This document shows, piece after piece, positions 8,596-16,847 of a stretch of DNA of 64,000 bases. Source of the stretch: Hymenobacter citatus. GTDB lineage: Bacteria; Bacteroidota; Bacteroidia; Cytophagales; Hymenobacteraceae. The DNA lies in the NCBI RefSeq assembly GCF_014333615.1, contig NZ_JACSCY010000001.1, positions 248,001 through 312,000 on the forward strand. Reading direction: 5' to 3'. The stretch's first letter is position 1, and every line of letters begins with the position of its first letter. Below the pieces are notes generated by a model that ran no database searches, had not been told where the DNA came from, and saw nothing but the letters and a program-made list of their open reading frames with translations. The position numbers were made by a program, and so were the translations under genes.

Positions 8596-9138
8596 GTGCA
8601 CGGAACCATCTTTTCGCTGCTGAAACGCTATGTGCAGACGCAGTATGACCATAGTACCTGGGTGCGTCTGATAGAGCGCTCTGGTCTTACAGAGGTCGAC
8701 TTCGACCACCGCAACGTGTACCCCGACGAGCACATGTATACTCTGGTATGGCAGGCGGCCCAAATGGCTGGAGTTTCGGCAGATGAGTTGCACGAAAGAT
8801 TTGGTGAGTACTTGGTGCCAGACTTGCTGTATATGTACCAAAAGTATATTCAGCCGGAGTGGCGGACGCTGGACATGCTGGAACACACCGAAATGGCCAT
8901 GCACACGCGAGTACGCGCCGCGCATGCAGGCAACAGGCCACCTGTGCTCGACGTGCGACGCGTCGCTCCTGATGAGGTATTTATCGAGTATGTATCGCCC
9001 CGGCGCATGGGGGCGCTGGCGGTAGGCATCGTGCGCGGGCTGGCGCGCTATTTCGATGAGGAAGATCGTATTGTAGTAGAACCGCTTACCAGCGAGAATG
9101 GCGAGCGGGTACAAATGCGGGTGCGCCTGCTTGCTTAG
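8596..9138 (+). CDS. H-NOX (heme NO/O2-binding) domain protein, stand-alone
   Basis: 180 residues from GTG 8596, the length of a single H-NOX domain. It begins MHGTIFSLLKRYV as is common for the family. His103, in AMHTRVRAA, aligns with the proximal heme ligand. YVSPR (Tyr132, Ser134, Arg136) is the YxSxR motif that grips the heme propionates. LVPDLLYMYQKYI and PEWRTLDMLEHTE are further conserved blocks. H-NOX proteins sense nitric oxide or oxygen and pass the signal to a partner, usually a histidine kinase or cyclic-di-GMP enzyme. No such partner is adjacent: upstream is a terminator and an ECF sigma pair, downstream a lipoprotein. Confidence 0.88.
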   Translation: MHGTIFSLLKRYVQTQYDHSTWVRLIERSGLTEVDFDHRNVYPDEHMYTLVWQAAQMAGVSADELHERFGEYLVPDLLYMYQKYIQPEWRTLDMLEHTEMAMHTRVRAAHAGNRPPVLDVRRVAPDEVFIEYVSPRRMGALAVGIVRGLARYFDEEDRIVVEPLTSENGERVQMRVRLLA

Positions 9139-9198
9139 TAAAGTAGTGAACAAACGCGCATGTAGAGGTGGTAGCAAGAGCTAACGCGCACATTGCTT

Positions 9199-10098
9199 AT
9201 GAGTAGAACAGTGCACTGGAAAGGGATAATGACTTGCATTGGCGCCTCGTTGCTGCTGGCTGGCTGCTCCTCAGCCCCCGCCGACTCCAACGAGGAGAGA
9301 GGCGAGCCCGCGCAGACCCTGCGGCGGCAACACTTTGACGCATATTTTGATAGTGACTGGGCCATGCGCCCGCTGTGGGAAGATGGCCGCGCCGAAGTAG
9401 CGCGCTACGACGCCCAACGAGTCGTCAACGGCGAAGTGCTATCCTATGAGCTGACGCAGGTGACACAGCTGGAAGAGTTCAACCAGCAGTTCGACGTACG
9501 GACGGATAGCCTCCAGCGCAACGATATTTTTCCGGTGATGCACATCAGCCAGTTTGGCTCGCTGCCCACTGATACGCCGCCGTTTCATTTTCTGACTACC
9601 CTATTCTTTCGGCGCGACCGGCCCACGGTGTTGCACAAGCTCACCACTACCCTGCAAGAGCCCGCCGGCAATACGTTTAAGGCGTTTGTGGATGATGACT
9701 TGCAGTACGTAGAAACCTACAACTCTTATCAGGATGGTCAAGGTGCCGGTTGGCGCCTGTTGCGCCACGAGGTACTGTTTGAGGATGCCTTAAGCTACTG
9801 CCTGCGTAGCCTGAAATTTGCTAACCGACCCTCGTTTGATGCAACCATTGCTGGGCAGCAGCAAACCAGTAGCGCCGCGCCGCCGATTCTCTACCAGGCT
9901 CACGTGACGGTAGCCGACCAGGTGGCCACCGATACCCTGGCCGCCAGCTGGCGCGTGACTATAGACCTCAATTCGCAAAGAAAAAACGTGTATTGGTTTG
10001 CCCACGACTACCCGCATTTGTTGTTGCGCCAGACTACGTGGAACGGCCGCCTGCGCCGATTGAAATCCGTAGCCCGTGTGCCGTACGGTGCGCAGTAG
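9199..10098 (+). CDS. Lipoprotein of a Bacteroidetes family often labelled septum formation inhibitor Maf
   Basis: 299 residues from ATG 9199; an alternative TTG lies 6 bases upstream. The signal sequence ends in LLLAGC, a clear lipobox. The region from WAMRPLWEDGRAEVARYDAQR resembles a family of Bacteroidetes lipoproteins that databases often call Maf by mistake: it has none of the Maf pyrophosphatase motifs. No enzymatic motif is recognised. It follows the H-NOX gene by 60 bases on the same strand and could be co-transcribed. The function is unknown. Confidence 0.7.
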   Translation: MSRTVHWKGIMTCIGASLLLAGCSSAPADSNEERGEPAQTLRRQHFDAYFDSDWAMRPLWEDGRAEVARYDAQRVVNGEVLSYELTQVTQLEEFNQQFDVRTDSLQRNDIFPVMHISQFGSLPTDTPPFHFLTTLFFRRDRPTVLHKLTTTLQEPAGNTFKAFVDDDLQYVETYNSYQDGQGAGWRLLRHEVLFEDALSYCLRSLKFANRPSFDATIAGQQQTSSAAPPILYQAHVTVADQVATDTLAASWRVTIDLNSQRKNVYWFAHDYPHLLLRQTTWNGRLRRLKSVARVPYGAQ

Positions 10099-10386
10099 GG
10101 TAGGCCCCCTCAAACAAGCAGCAACGTTGCCCGGTTAGTCTGGTGCAACTGGTCTTCCATTTCAGGAGGTGTGCTACCAACGACGTAGCTGTTTTCGGAG
10201 TAATACCGAAAAAAATTAAATAAGAAATAACCTACTGACGTTGCTTGCATTTGCATTTATGCCGGTAATTTGCTGATTAAGCCAGTAAGTAGTCAGTGAT
10301 GGGTGCCCTTGGATGGGTGCCTGCATGGCTGGCACTGGCTTCTTTTCTGAACAACGAGCGGAAATAGGTATGCGGGTATCCTCCGT

Positions 10387-11445
10387 ATGCTTACCTTACC
10401 GCATACGCATCACGCCGTGGCACAAAAACTCAACAAACGCGCTTCCATCACGGATCTGGCAAAGATCCTGAATCTGTCGCCTTCTACCATCTCACGGGCA
10501 CTCAACGGCCACGCCGACATCAGCGAGGCAACGAAACAGCGCGTATGGGAAGTAGCCAAGGAACTGAACTACCAGCCCAACCACCTTGCTGCGGCCCTGC
10601 GCCGGGGCCGCAGCAACATGCTGGGTGTGATAGTGCCCCATATCAACGGGCATTTTTTTCCGTCGATTATGCACGGCATCGAAACGGTAGCCAGCAAGGC
10701 AGGCTTCAACGTGATGATCTGCCAGTCGAACGAGGACGTGCAGCGCGAAAAGAACAATATCGACGCGCTGCTGAATGCGCAGGTAGAAGGCATTTTGGTG
10801 TCGTTGGCCCGCACCACGCACGATTTTCAGCACTTTGAGAAAGTGCGCCAGCAGAACATTCCGCTGGTATTCTTCGACCGGATGCCGGAGGTGTCTAACG
10901 TGAGCGGCGTGGTCCTCGACGACCACCAAGGCGCCTATATGGCCGTGCGTCATCTGCTGGAGCAGGGTTGCCGCCGCATTGCCCACTTTGCCGGCCCGCA
11001 GCACCTGAACATTTACAGCAACCGGCACAAAGGCTACCTCAACGCCTTACAAGCGTTTGGCCTACCCCACGACGAGCAGCTGATGCACTTCTTACCCAAA
11101 CTGCAGCAGAATGCCGGCGAGCAGGCTATGCGGGAGCTGCTGCAACTGCCCGAGCCACCCGACGCTATCTTCGGCTCTGGTGATATTCCTGTGGCCGGCG
11201 CGCTGGAAGTGCTGCACGCTCAAGGCATTCGGGTGCCTCAGGATATTGCCCTTGCCGGCTTCAGCAATGAGCCCTTCACTACCCTCACCACGCCCAAGCT
11301 GACCTCGGTAGACCAGCGCGGCGAGCAGATGGGCCATTCGGCCGTGCAGCTGTTTCTGCAAATGCTCAAGCGTAGCGACAATTTTGCGCCTCACCGCGTG
11401 GTACTAAAGCCGCAGCTACACATCCGCGAGTCATCGATGCGGTAG
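10387..11445 (+). CDS. LacI/GalR-family transcriptional regulator
   Basis: 352 residues. The N-terminal helix-turn-helix reads ITDLAKILNLSPSTISRALNG, followed by the hinge helix region NYQPNHLAAALRRGRSNMLG. The sugar-binding-like part follows (GVIVPHINGHFFPSIMHGIE, then FFDRMPEVSNVSGVVLDD, and DIALAGFSNEPFT, then PKLTSVDQRGEQMG). The hinge and HTH fit regulators that bind CG-centred palindromes such as TTGAAACGTTTCAA; exactly such a site occurs 400 bases downstream. The neighbours contain no carbohydrate operon, so the effector is unknown. Confidence 0.9.
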   Translation: MLTLPHTHHAVAQKLNKRASITDLAKILNLSPSTISRALNGHADISEATKQRVWEVAKELNYQPNHLAAALRRGRSNMLGVIVPHINGHFFPSIMHGIETVASKAGFNVMICQSNEDVQREKNNIDALLNAQVEGILVSLARTTHDFQHFEKVRQQNIPLVFFDRMPEVSNVSGVVLDDHQGAYMAVRHLLEQGCRRIAHFAGPQHLNIYSNRHKGYLNALQAFGLPHDEQLMHFLPKLQQNAGEQAMRELLQLPEPPDAIFGSGDIPVAGALEVLHAQGIRVPQDIALAGFSNEPFTTLTTPKLTSVDQRGEQMGHSAVQLFLQMLKRSDNFAPHRVVLKPQLHIRESSMR

Positions 11446-11694
11446 TCTGATAAGTTTACTAGCACACGCCCCGGTAGCATGGCCCTACGGCTGTATTACC
11501 GGGGCGTACTGCATCTGGTGTAGGGGGGCGATGGTTTTACGATCAACTTGCCTTTCCATGGCGCTGTGACTATCGTGTCTGTCGGTCAGGCCATCGGCCG
11601 AGGTAGGGCACATTCCACAGGGGCGAGTAGTAGAGTAGTTCTACAAAATCCTAGTTGCCTTTTGTAAAACTGCCTAGCTGAAAATTTAGTATAT

Positions 11695-11727
11695 AAAGAG
11701 GAGAGGCCCAAAAGGCTTCTCCTTTTT
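11695..11727 (+). terminator. Intrinsic terminator in the gap downstream of the LacI gene
   Basis: GGAGAGGCC pairs with GGCTTCTCC (one G-T wobble), flanked by AAAGA and TTTTT. It lies 250 bases after the regulator stop, so either the LacI-family transcript has a long 3' tail or a short RNA ends here. Confidence 0.7.
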
Positions 11728-11844
11728 GTATTAGGAGTGTTTTTTTGAGAATCACAGTATATAAACAAGAATATACTTCACCTATAAGTATAGCCTTATC
11801 ATGTAAAAGTGCAGTTTAATTGTTGTTAAAAGATGGTTTTATCT

Positions 11845-11864
11845 ATATTGAAACGTTTCAATAT
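11845..11864. promoter_or_regulatory. 20-bp perfect palindrome, LacI-family operator-like
   Basis: ATATTGAAACGTTTCAATAT is a perfect palindrome centred on CG. The core TGAAACGTTTCA is the typical shape of LacI/GalR operators. It lies 400 bases after the LacI-family gene and 200 bases before the TPR gene. The nearest downstream gene is the TPR protein, which makes that the obvious target. Confidence 0.65.
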
Positions 11865-12063
11865 GATTGAAGTGCAAAAACAGCATTAATATTGCTGAGC
11901 GAAAGTTGTTGTATCATGTATGTAGGTGAATGCAGCTAACTATTGATGGTAGTACACGGCTGATAGCATCACTTTTTATATAAAATGAAATGACTATTGG
12001 CCACGCAAGTAGCCAACAGCCAACGGTACTATTGGTTGCCACGCCCGCCCCAACCATTCGTGT

Positions 12064-13311
12064 ATGAGCAAAACGTTTTACTCCTTTCTATTACTTCTGC
12101 TACTACCTCTGCTGCTACACGCACAGCAGCAGCCAGATACGACCAGTCGGCAAGAGGCACCCATCCGTAACATTGACATCGAGAATGTAGACATATTGCC
12201 CAGCGCGGTGGACATCGATGGGTGGCTGCTGCTGGACAAGGACATTCAGACGGAGCTGGATGGGGCTATGCACAACCTCTACAATTTCAAATACGACAAG
12301 GCCGAGAAGCAGTTCCGGTCGTTGCGGCGGCGCTATCCCCAGCATCCCATGCCCTACTTCCTGATGGGCCTGACTACTTGGTGGAAGATTATGCCCAACA
12401 TTGCGCAAACCAAGCAGTACGATAATCTGCTGTTTGCCTACATGGATACGGCCATCACCTACGCCACCCGCCTCTACGAAGCCGATAACAAAAACTACGA
12501 AGCCTGTTTTTTTCTGGCTGCCGCCTACGGGTTTGATGCCCGTTTGAACGGGGAGCGGCACAACTGGCGCCGCGTAACCGTGAGCAGCAAGCGCGCCCTC
12601 GATTACCTCGAAATTAGCAAGCAGGCCAACGACCTCAGCCCCGAGTTTCTGTGCGGCCAGGCCCTGATCAACTATTACTCGGTGTGGTTGTCTGAAACCT
12701 ACAAGCTACTGAAACCGATACTGTTGTTCTTCCCAAAGGGCAACCAGCAACTAGGCATCGAGCAGTTGCGCATGGTAGCCAACAACGGCTTTTACGCCGC
12801 GCCGGAAGCTAAGTACTTTCTGATGAAAGTGCTGTCTGAGCAGAAAAATTCGGCCCAAGAAGCTTTAGCCGTTGCCCAGCAATTGCACCAAACCTATCCT
12901 GATAATGCCTACTTCGAGCGACTGTACGCCATGCTGTGTTTCAATGAGGGCGAATTTTGGGAGTGCGAGAAAATCAGCAAGGATATTCTGGATAAGCTAA
13001 ACCGGGGCCTACCCGGCTACGAGGGTACCAGCGGCCGCTACGCTACCTACTTTATGGGCTGGATTATGCAGAACAAAGTGCGTAATCTGGCCAAGGCGAA
13101 AGAATACTATCAGCGCTGCATCGTGTTTGCCGAAAGCACCAGCGAAACCCAAAGCGGCTTCTATCTCTACGCCAACCTAAACCTAGCACACCTAGCAAAC
13201 GGCGAAAAAGATGTGCGCCGCGCCAAGCAGTATTATGCCGTGGTAGCGGAACGCGCCGAGCGCAAATCGGATATGTGCCGTGAGGCCCAAATCTACCTGA
13301 AGAACAATTAG
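12064..13311 (+). CDS. Exported tetratricopeptide repeat protein
   Basis: 415 residues. A signal peptide (SKTFYSFLLLLLLPLLLHAQ) is followed by several TPR-like helices, for example YNFKYDKAEKQFRSLRRRYP, and YYQRCIVFAEST near the end. Such proteins are periplasmic scaffolds; no catalytic motif is seen. A possible LacI-type operator lies 200 bases upstream in an AT-rich leader. It ends close to a 31-bp palindrome. The partner and role are unknown. Confidence 0.8.
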   Translation: MSKTFYSFLLLLLLPLLLHAQQQPDTTSRQEAPIRNIDIENVDILPSAVDIDGWLLLDKDIQTELDGAMHNLYNFKYDKAEKQFRSLRRRYPQHPMPYFLMGLTTWWKIMPNIAQTKQYDNLLFAYMDTAITYATRLYEADNKNYEACFFLAAAYGFDARLNGERHNWRRVTVSSKRALDYLEISKQANDLSPEFLCGQALINYYSVWLSETYKLLKPILLFFPKGNQQLGIEQLRMVANNGFYAAPEAKYFLMKVLSEQKNSAQEALAVAQQLHQTYPDNAYFERLYAMLCFNEGEFWECEKISKDILDKLNRGLPGYEGTSGRYATYFMGWIMQNKVRNLAKAKEYYQRCIVFAESTSETQSGFYLYANLNLAHLANGEKDVRRAKQYYAVVAERAERKSDMCREAQIYLKNN

Positions 13312-13347
13312 AGCATGTGAGGGTGCTAGGGCAACCAAGCACCCAAG

Positions 13348-13414
13348 GTAAGGTGCAGGATCGGCGCACAAGCGAAGACGAGTTCTTCGCTTGTGCGCCG
13401 ATCCTGCACCTTAC
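13348..13414. repeat. 31-bp perfect inverted repeat between convergent genes
   Basis: The arm at 13348-13378 is matched exactly by 13384-13414, with a five-base loop (CGAGT). The arm starts GTAAGGTGCAGGATCGGCG. It does not belong to the other repeat families here. It lies between the TPR gene and an oppositely transcribed gene and could end both transcripts, although there is no T run. A smaller hairpin (GGGTGCT with AGCACCC) precedes it at 13320-13344. Confidence 0.85.
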
Positions 13415-13463
13415 TACGATTAATAGCAATTCACAATTTCACTACTCACAATTTCACCATTTA

Positions 13464-13820
13464 TTAGTGGTGATGATGGCCGTGGCCCGCATCGGGCTTT
13501 CCGAAGAGGTTACGCAGCGTACCTATTATATATAAGGCCGCCCAGCACACGTAGAGCCAATTGAAGCCCTGCACTGTGTGATGAAACACAAAATGTAGCA
13601 GCAAGTGCGCCCCACCACTCATGATAAGACCCGTAAGGGCAATGAACTGGTAGCTGTTGAGGGCGCTGGGGTGGTAGAGTTTAGAGAAATCCACGGGTAG
13701 GAGAGAGCTAAGGGTAAGCAGAAGGATGCTACCGGCTGAAAGAGCGAGCAAAAATCCGAAAACATTCTCAGTACGCAGGTTTATCTGTTGCGGCCAGGTT
13801 GCAAGGAGGCTGTATCCCAA
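13464..13820 (-). CDS. Small membrane protein with a histidine-rich C-terminus
   Basis: 118 residues from TTG 13820; a stop codon directly precedes this TTG and no early ATG exists, so the start is uncertain. Three to four hydrophobic segments are visible (FGFLLALSAGSILLLTLSSLL; FIALTGLIMSGGAHLLLHFVF; WLYVCWAALYIIGTLRNLF). The tail is DAGHGHHHH, which could bind a metal. No family is recognised. The membrane pattern and conserved-looking codon use suggest a real gene. Confidence 0.6.
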   Translation of the reverse strand: MGYSLLATWPQQINLRTENVFGFLLALSAGSILLLTLSSLLPVDFSKLYHPSALNSYQFIALTGLIMSGGAHLLLHFVFHHTVQGFNWLYVCWAALYIIGTLRNLFGKPDAGHGHHHH

Positions 13821-13881
13821 CTATGCCCGCCTAGGTACGTATTGCTAAAGAGTATTTTTCCACGCAATTCATCCCTAGCAT

Positions 13882-14259
13882 ATGGCCACAGATAAAGACG
13901 GTAGCATCACCGATCAGGAAAACATCATTCCGAAAAACGAGCAGCTCGAAAACGAAAAAGAGTTTGACGAAAGCCAAAGCAACGGCAAAGAGATGAGCGA
14001 CCCTTCGGCAGCTCGTTATACTGGTGCTAATGGCTACAAACAGCGCAGCAACCAGAAAGACCAGCTCGAAAACCTGCACATTGGCGGCGACGAAACTCAC
14101 CCACAAGGCGGCAACGAGCACCACGCAGAGGGCGAAACGGCCCAGGGCCCTGGTTTCACCAAAGAAGGTAGCTACGAAATGGGTAACAGCATTCGCACGC
14201 AGGACCAGGACTTTGGCGAAGATTCGCCCAGCGGCCCTGCGCGTCCTGCGCACGACTAA
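13882..14259 (+). CDS. Small hydrophilic, probably disordered protein
   Basis: 125 residues, almost devoid of hydrophobic residues and rich in Glu, Asp, Gln, Asn, Lys and Gly. There is no signal peptide or membrane segment. The composition suggests an intrinsically disordered protein of the hydrophilin or stress type; this is inference from composition only. A phrase recurs twice: QLENEKEFDE and QLENLHIGGDE. A perfect terminator follows, which supports a real single-gene unit. Confidence 0.65.
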   Translation: MATDKDGSITDQENIIPKNEQLENEKEFDESQSNGKEMSDPSAARYTGANGYKQRSNQKDQLENLHIGGDETHPQGGNEHHAEGETAQGPGFTKEGSYEMGNSIRTQDQDFGEDSPSGPARPAHD

Positions 14260-14290
14260 TGTTTTCGTTTCTGCGATTACAGCGTTTGAT

Positions 14291-14322
14291 AAGAATCCCG
14301 CACGGCAACGTGCGGGATTCTT
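14291..14322. terminator. Terminator after the disordered-protein gene
   Basis: AAGAATCCCGCAC pairs perfectly with GTGCGGGATTCTT over 13 bp with a six-base loop. A and T at the ends make it usable in both directions; the plus-strand gene is the only obvious client. Confidence 0.85.
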
Positions 14323-14716
14323 GCTTTACAAGGGAAGCTAACTGCTCTTATAATGTGGCATTGCCAAGGTAACGACCGTGGCTGATGTAATGGTGCATAC
14401 ACAGACGTTATCAGTAAAGCCCTGTTTTTATACACAAATAGTCTGAGTGGTAGAATAGTATACTGGAACCCATTTTGAATTTAGAAATGCAGCCTTGTAT
14501 TGAATATAGAGTGTTTAGTGAAAGTGTGCTGATTCATTATTAGAATAATTTTAGTCAATATTGGAATAAAAATTTTTAAAGTGATATGGATTTATAATAA
14601 TAGTGCAATATATTTGTATGCCTGATCGGGAGATTGGTAAAGTTTAAGAAGTTGAACTTTACCTATTATGCAACCGGGCGATACTGTTATTGAGAGCATT
14701 ATCAAGTCATTACCAG
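14323..14716. other. AT-rich upstream region with -7 box and inverted repeat
   Basis: About 390 bases without a gene. TATATTTG at 14609-14616 fits the Bacteroidetes -7 box. GGTAAAGTT (14636-14644) and AACTTTACC (14655-14663) form a 9-bp inverted repeat with a 10-base spacer just after it, suited to an operator or a leader hairpin. Both precede the start at 14717. Confidence 0.5.
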
Positions 14717-15163
14717 ATGAAGTCACTGCTACCCACGCTCGTTCTTGTTCTGATGCTGCTTGTAGTACGCGTGAGTGGCTACGCTCAAGGACATGCAGAT
14801 GACGCTTTGCTAGCTAGCACTACCGTTGCGGGAACTGTAGAGGAGGATGAAAAAGAGGTAGAGGCGCCCCGTGTAACAACAACTGCTAGCGCCCGCGTGC
14901 CAATGATGACGATACAGGGACGCGTGATTGATGTGGACAAAGACCCACTGGTGGGAGCTACCATTCTGGTGCAGGGCACCCGCCTAATGGCTATTACCGA
15001 CGCCGACGGCTGCTATAAGCTCACGGTTCCGGTAGGTAGCTACACGCTCCGTTGCGGCTCTGCGGGCTACTACGACGATGAAGTATCCGCCCGCCCGACA
15101 GCTACCAACCAAACCGTGGTACTGAAATACCGGCCGGATGCTTTCAAGCGCATCAAACGGTAA
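14717..15163 (+). CDS. Exported protein with a carboxypeptidase-regulatory-like domain
   Basis: 148 residues from ATG 14717 (MKSLLPTLVLVLML); an upstream in-frame start at 14690 would add nine residues ahead of the signal peptide. After a signal peptide ending near SGYAQ comes a Thr/Glu-rich linker, then the CarboxypepD_reg-like beta-sandwich: IQGRVIDVDKDPLVGATILV, then AITDADGCYKLTVPVGSYTL. This domain is best known at the start of SusC/TonB receptors, but here it stands alone. Its role is unknown. Confidence 0.78.
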   Translation: MKSLLPTLVLVLMLLVVRVSGYAQGHADDALLASTTVAGTVEEDEKEVEAPRVTTTASARVPMMTIQGRVIDVDKDPLVGATILVQGTRLMAITDADGCYKLTVPVGSYTLRCGSAGYYDDEVSARPTATNQTVVLKYRPDAFKRIKR

Positions 15164-15176
15164 TAGAATATCCCTT

Positions 15177-15216
15177 AACAACAACGCCCCGTCAGTGCTG
15201 ACGGGGCGTTGTTGTT
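15177..15216. terminator. Bidirectional terminator between convergent genes
   Basis: An 18-bp perfect stem (AACAACAACGCCCCGTCA with its complement) has a 4-base loop. It lies between the carboxypeptidase-regulatory-like gene and the APC permease, which converge on it. Confidence 0.85.
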
Positions 15217-15244
15217 GGAGGGCGGACGGCCATGCAGCCGCCGC

Positions 15245-16717
15245 TTACTGGTCTTCGGGTAGGGGTTTGTTGAACCGCCGACCCAGTAGAAAATACACCG
15301 GCACGCCCAGGGCCAGCAGCAGCAGCCCGCGCTGCGAGAAAGTAGCCGTGGCGGGGCTGAACAGCAGAATGGCGCAGAAGGCCGAGGCCAGCACAATGTA
15401 GAACAACGGCACCAGCGGGTAGCCAAAGGCCCTGTAGGGCCGGGAAGCGTTGGGGCGGGTGCGACGCAGCACAAAGATGCCAATGATGGTGATGACGTAG
15501 AACAAAATCACCGAGAACATCACATAGTTAAGCAGCTCGCCGTAGGAGCCCGTGAGGCAGAGTAGGCACGCCCAAGCGCATTGGGTCCAGAGGGCCACGC
15601 CAGGCACGCCGGCACGGTTGAGGCGGGCTAGGGGCGGGAAAAACAGGCCGTCTTTGGCCATGGCGTAGTAGGCGCGGGCGCCGCTGAGGATGATGCCGTT
15701 GTTGGCCCCGAAGGTGCTGATCATGATGAGCACGGCCATGACATAGGCGCCGGTGCGGCCCAGCATGCTTTCGGCCACGGCGGTGGCTACCCGGTCGTTG
15801 GTGGCGTACATAATGCCGCGCCCTACCACATCGGTGGCGGCGGCGGTGGGGTTGCCGGGGATGGGTAGCACCAGCAGATACACCACGTTGATGAGCAGGT
15901 AGAGCGCCGTGACGATGGCCGTGCCGATAGCCATGCTGAGCACAATGGTGCGCTCGGGCCGCACAATCTCATCGCCCGAAAACCCGATGTTGTTCCAGCA
16001 GTCGGAGCTGAACAGGGAGCCGGTCATGGCTAGGCCGATGGCGCCTACCAGGCCCCAGGTATCCAGGGGGGTAGCCTGGCCCAGGTCGTCGAAGCTGGCT
16101 GCCTGCCACATATTGGTGAAGTTGAGTTCGACGGCTTCGTGGTTGATACCCAAGATTAGGCCGAACAAGATGAGCAGGGCCAGGGCTATCAGCTTGGTGC
16201 TGCCGAACACGTTGGAAATCAGCTTGCCGCTGCGCACGCCGTTGGCGTTGATCCAAGTGAGGGCCACAATCATCAGAATAGCCAGCAGCTGCACCGTGGT
16301 AAAGGCCAGCGGCCCAACGTTGAATAGCACATGCTGCTCGCTGAACCACGGCACCAGTACGCCCGTGAAGCGGGCAAAGGCCACACCCACAGCCGCAATA
16401 ACGCCGGTTTGGATGACCGTAAACAGCGACCAGCCATAAAGAAACGCCACCAGCTTGTTGTAGGCCTCGCGCAGGTACACGTACTGCCCGCCTACCTTCG
16501 GGAACATGGCCGATAGCTCGCCATAGCTCACGGCCCCGGCCAGCGTGATAAGGCCCGTGATAACCCAGACCACCAGCAGCCAGCCCGCCGAGCCCACCTG
16601 CCGGGCAATGCTGGTGGAAACGATGAAGATACCGGAGCCAATCATGCCGCCGGTCACAATCATGACGGCATCAAACAGCGTAATGGCCCGCTGAAAGTGG
16701 CCTTGTTTTTCAGACAT
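15245..16717 (-). CDS. APC-superfamily amino acid permease
   Basis: 490 residues with about 12 hydrophobic segments. The N-terminal segment carries VTGGMIGSGIFIVSTSIA, the GSGIF signature of amino acid/polyamine/organocation transporters of the LAT/APC type, and the later SYGELSAMFPKVGGQYVYLREAY is a second family block. It imports or exchanges amino acids across the inner membrane; the substrate cannot be told. It is a single gene, divergent from the large propeller protein. Confidence 0.9.
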   Translation of the reverse strand: MSEKQGHFQRAITLFDAVMIVTGGMIGSGIFIVSTSIARQVGSAGWLLVVWVITGLITLAGAVSYGELSAMFPKVGGQYVYLREAYNKLVAFLYGWSLFTVIQTGVIAAVGVAFARFTGVLVPWFSEQHVLFNVGPLAFTTVQLLAILMIVALTWINANGVRSGKLISNVFGSTKLIALALLILFGLILGINHEAVELNFTNMWQAASFDDLGQATPLDTWGLVGAIGLAMTGSLFSSDCWNNIGFSGDEIVRPERTIVLSMAIGTAIVTALYLLINVVYLLVLPIPGNPTAAATDVVGRGIMYATNDRVATAVAESMLGRTGAYVMAVLIMISTFGANNGIILSGARAYYAMAKDGLFFPPLARLNRAGVPGVALWTQCAWACLLCLTGSYGELLNYVMFSVILFYVITIIGIFVLRRTRPNASRPYRAFGYPLVPLFYIVLASAFCAILLFSPATATFSQRGLLLLALGVPVYFLLGRRFNKPLPEDQ

Positions 16718-16807
16718 AAAGAGGGAGTAGGAGTGTGTTCAGAGGCGGAAGATAATTAGATTCTGTCGGGTAGCCAGCTAGCGAAACCAGCAACCTGCCG
16801 TCACAAC

Positions 16808-16840
16808 TTTGTCGTGCCCAATCACGAATAGCTACTTTTG
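16808..16840 (+). promoter_or_regulatory. Textbook Bacteroidetes promoter (TTTG-N21-TACTTTTG)
   Basis: TTTG at 16808-16811 and TACTTTTG at 16833-16840 are 21 bases apart, as expected for the -33/-7 pair. The ATG at 16848 comes only seven bases after the -7 box, so the transcript has almost no leader. This also shows that a TTG at 16809 cannot be the start. Confidence 0.75.
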
Positions 16841-16847
16841 CGGTTGC

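Larger units (their letters stand above)
11446..12063. other. Long AT-rich gap after the LacI regulator
   Basis: 618 bases without a convincing gene. It holds a GC-rich hairpin without a T tail (11466-11507, perfect 11-bp stem ACGCCCCGGTA), an intrinsic terminator (11695-11727) and a 20-bp palindrome (11845-11864). The sequence after about 11640 is clearly AT-richer than its surroundings. Short open frames in it have no recognisable features. Confidence 0.6.

Noticed and set aside
11586..11768. 60-residue open frame on the minus strand in the LacI-TPR gap
   Set aside because: No signal, domain or start context; it runs through the intrinsic terminator and AT-rich sequence.
16809..16847. TTG 16809 as the start of the large propeller protein
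   Set aside because: The codon overlaps the -33 box of a well-formed promoter whose transcript begins near 16848.
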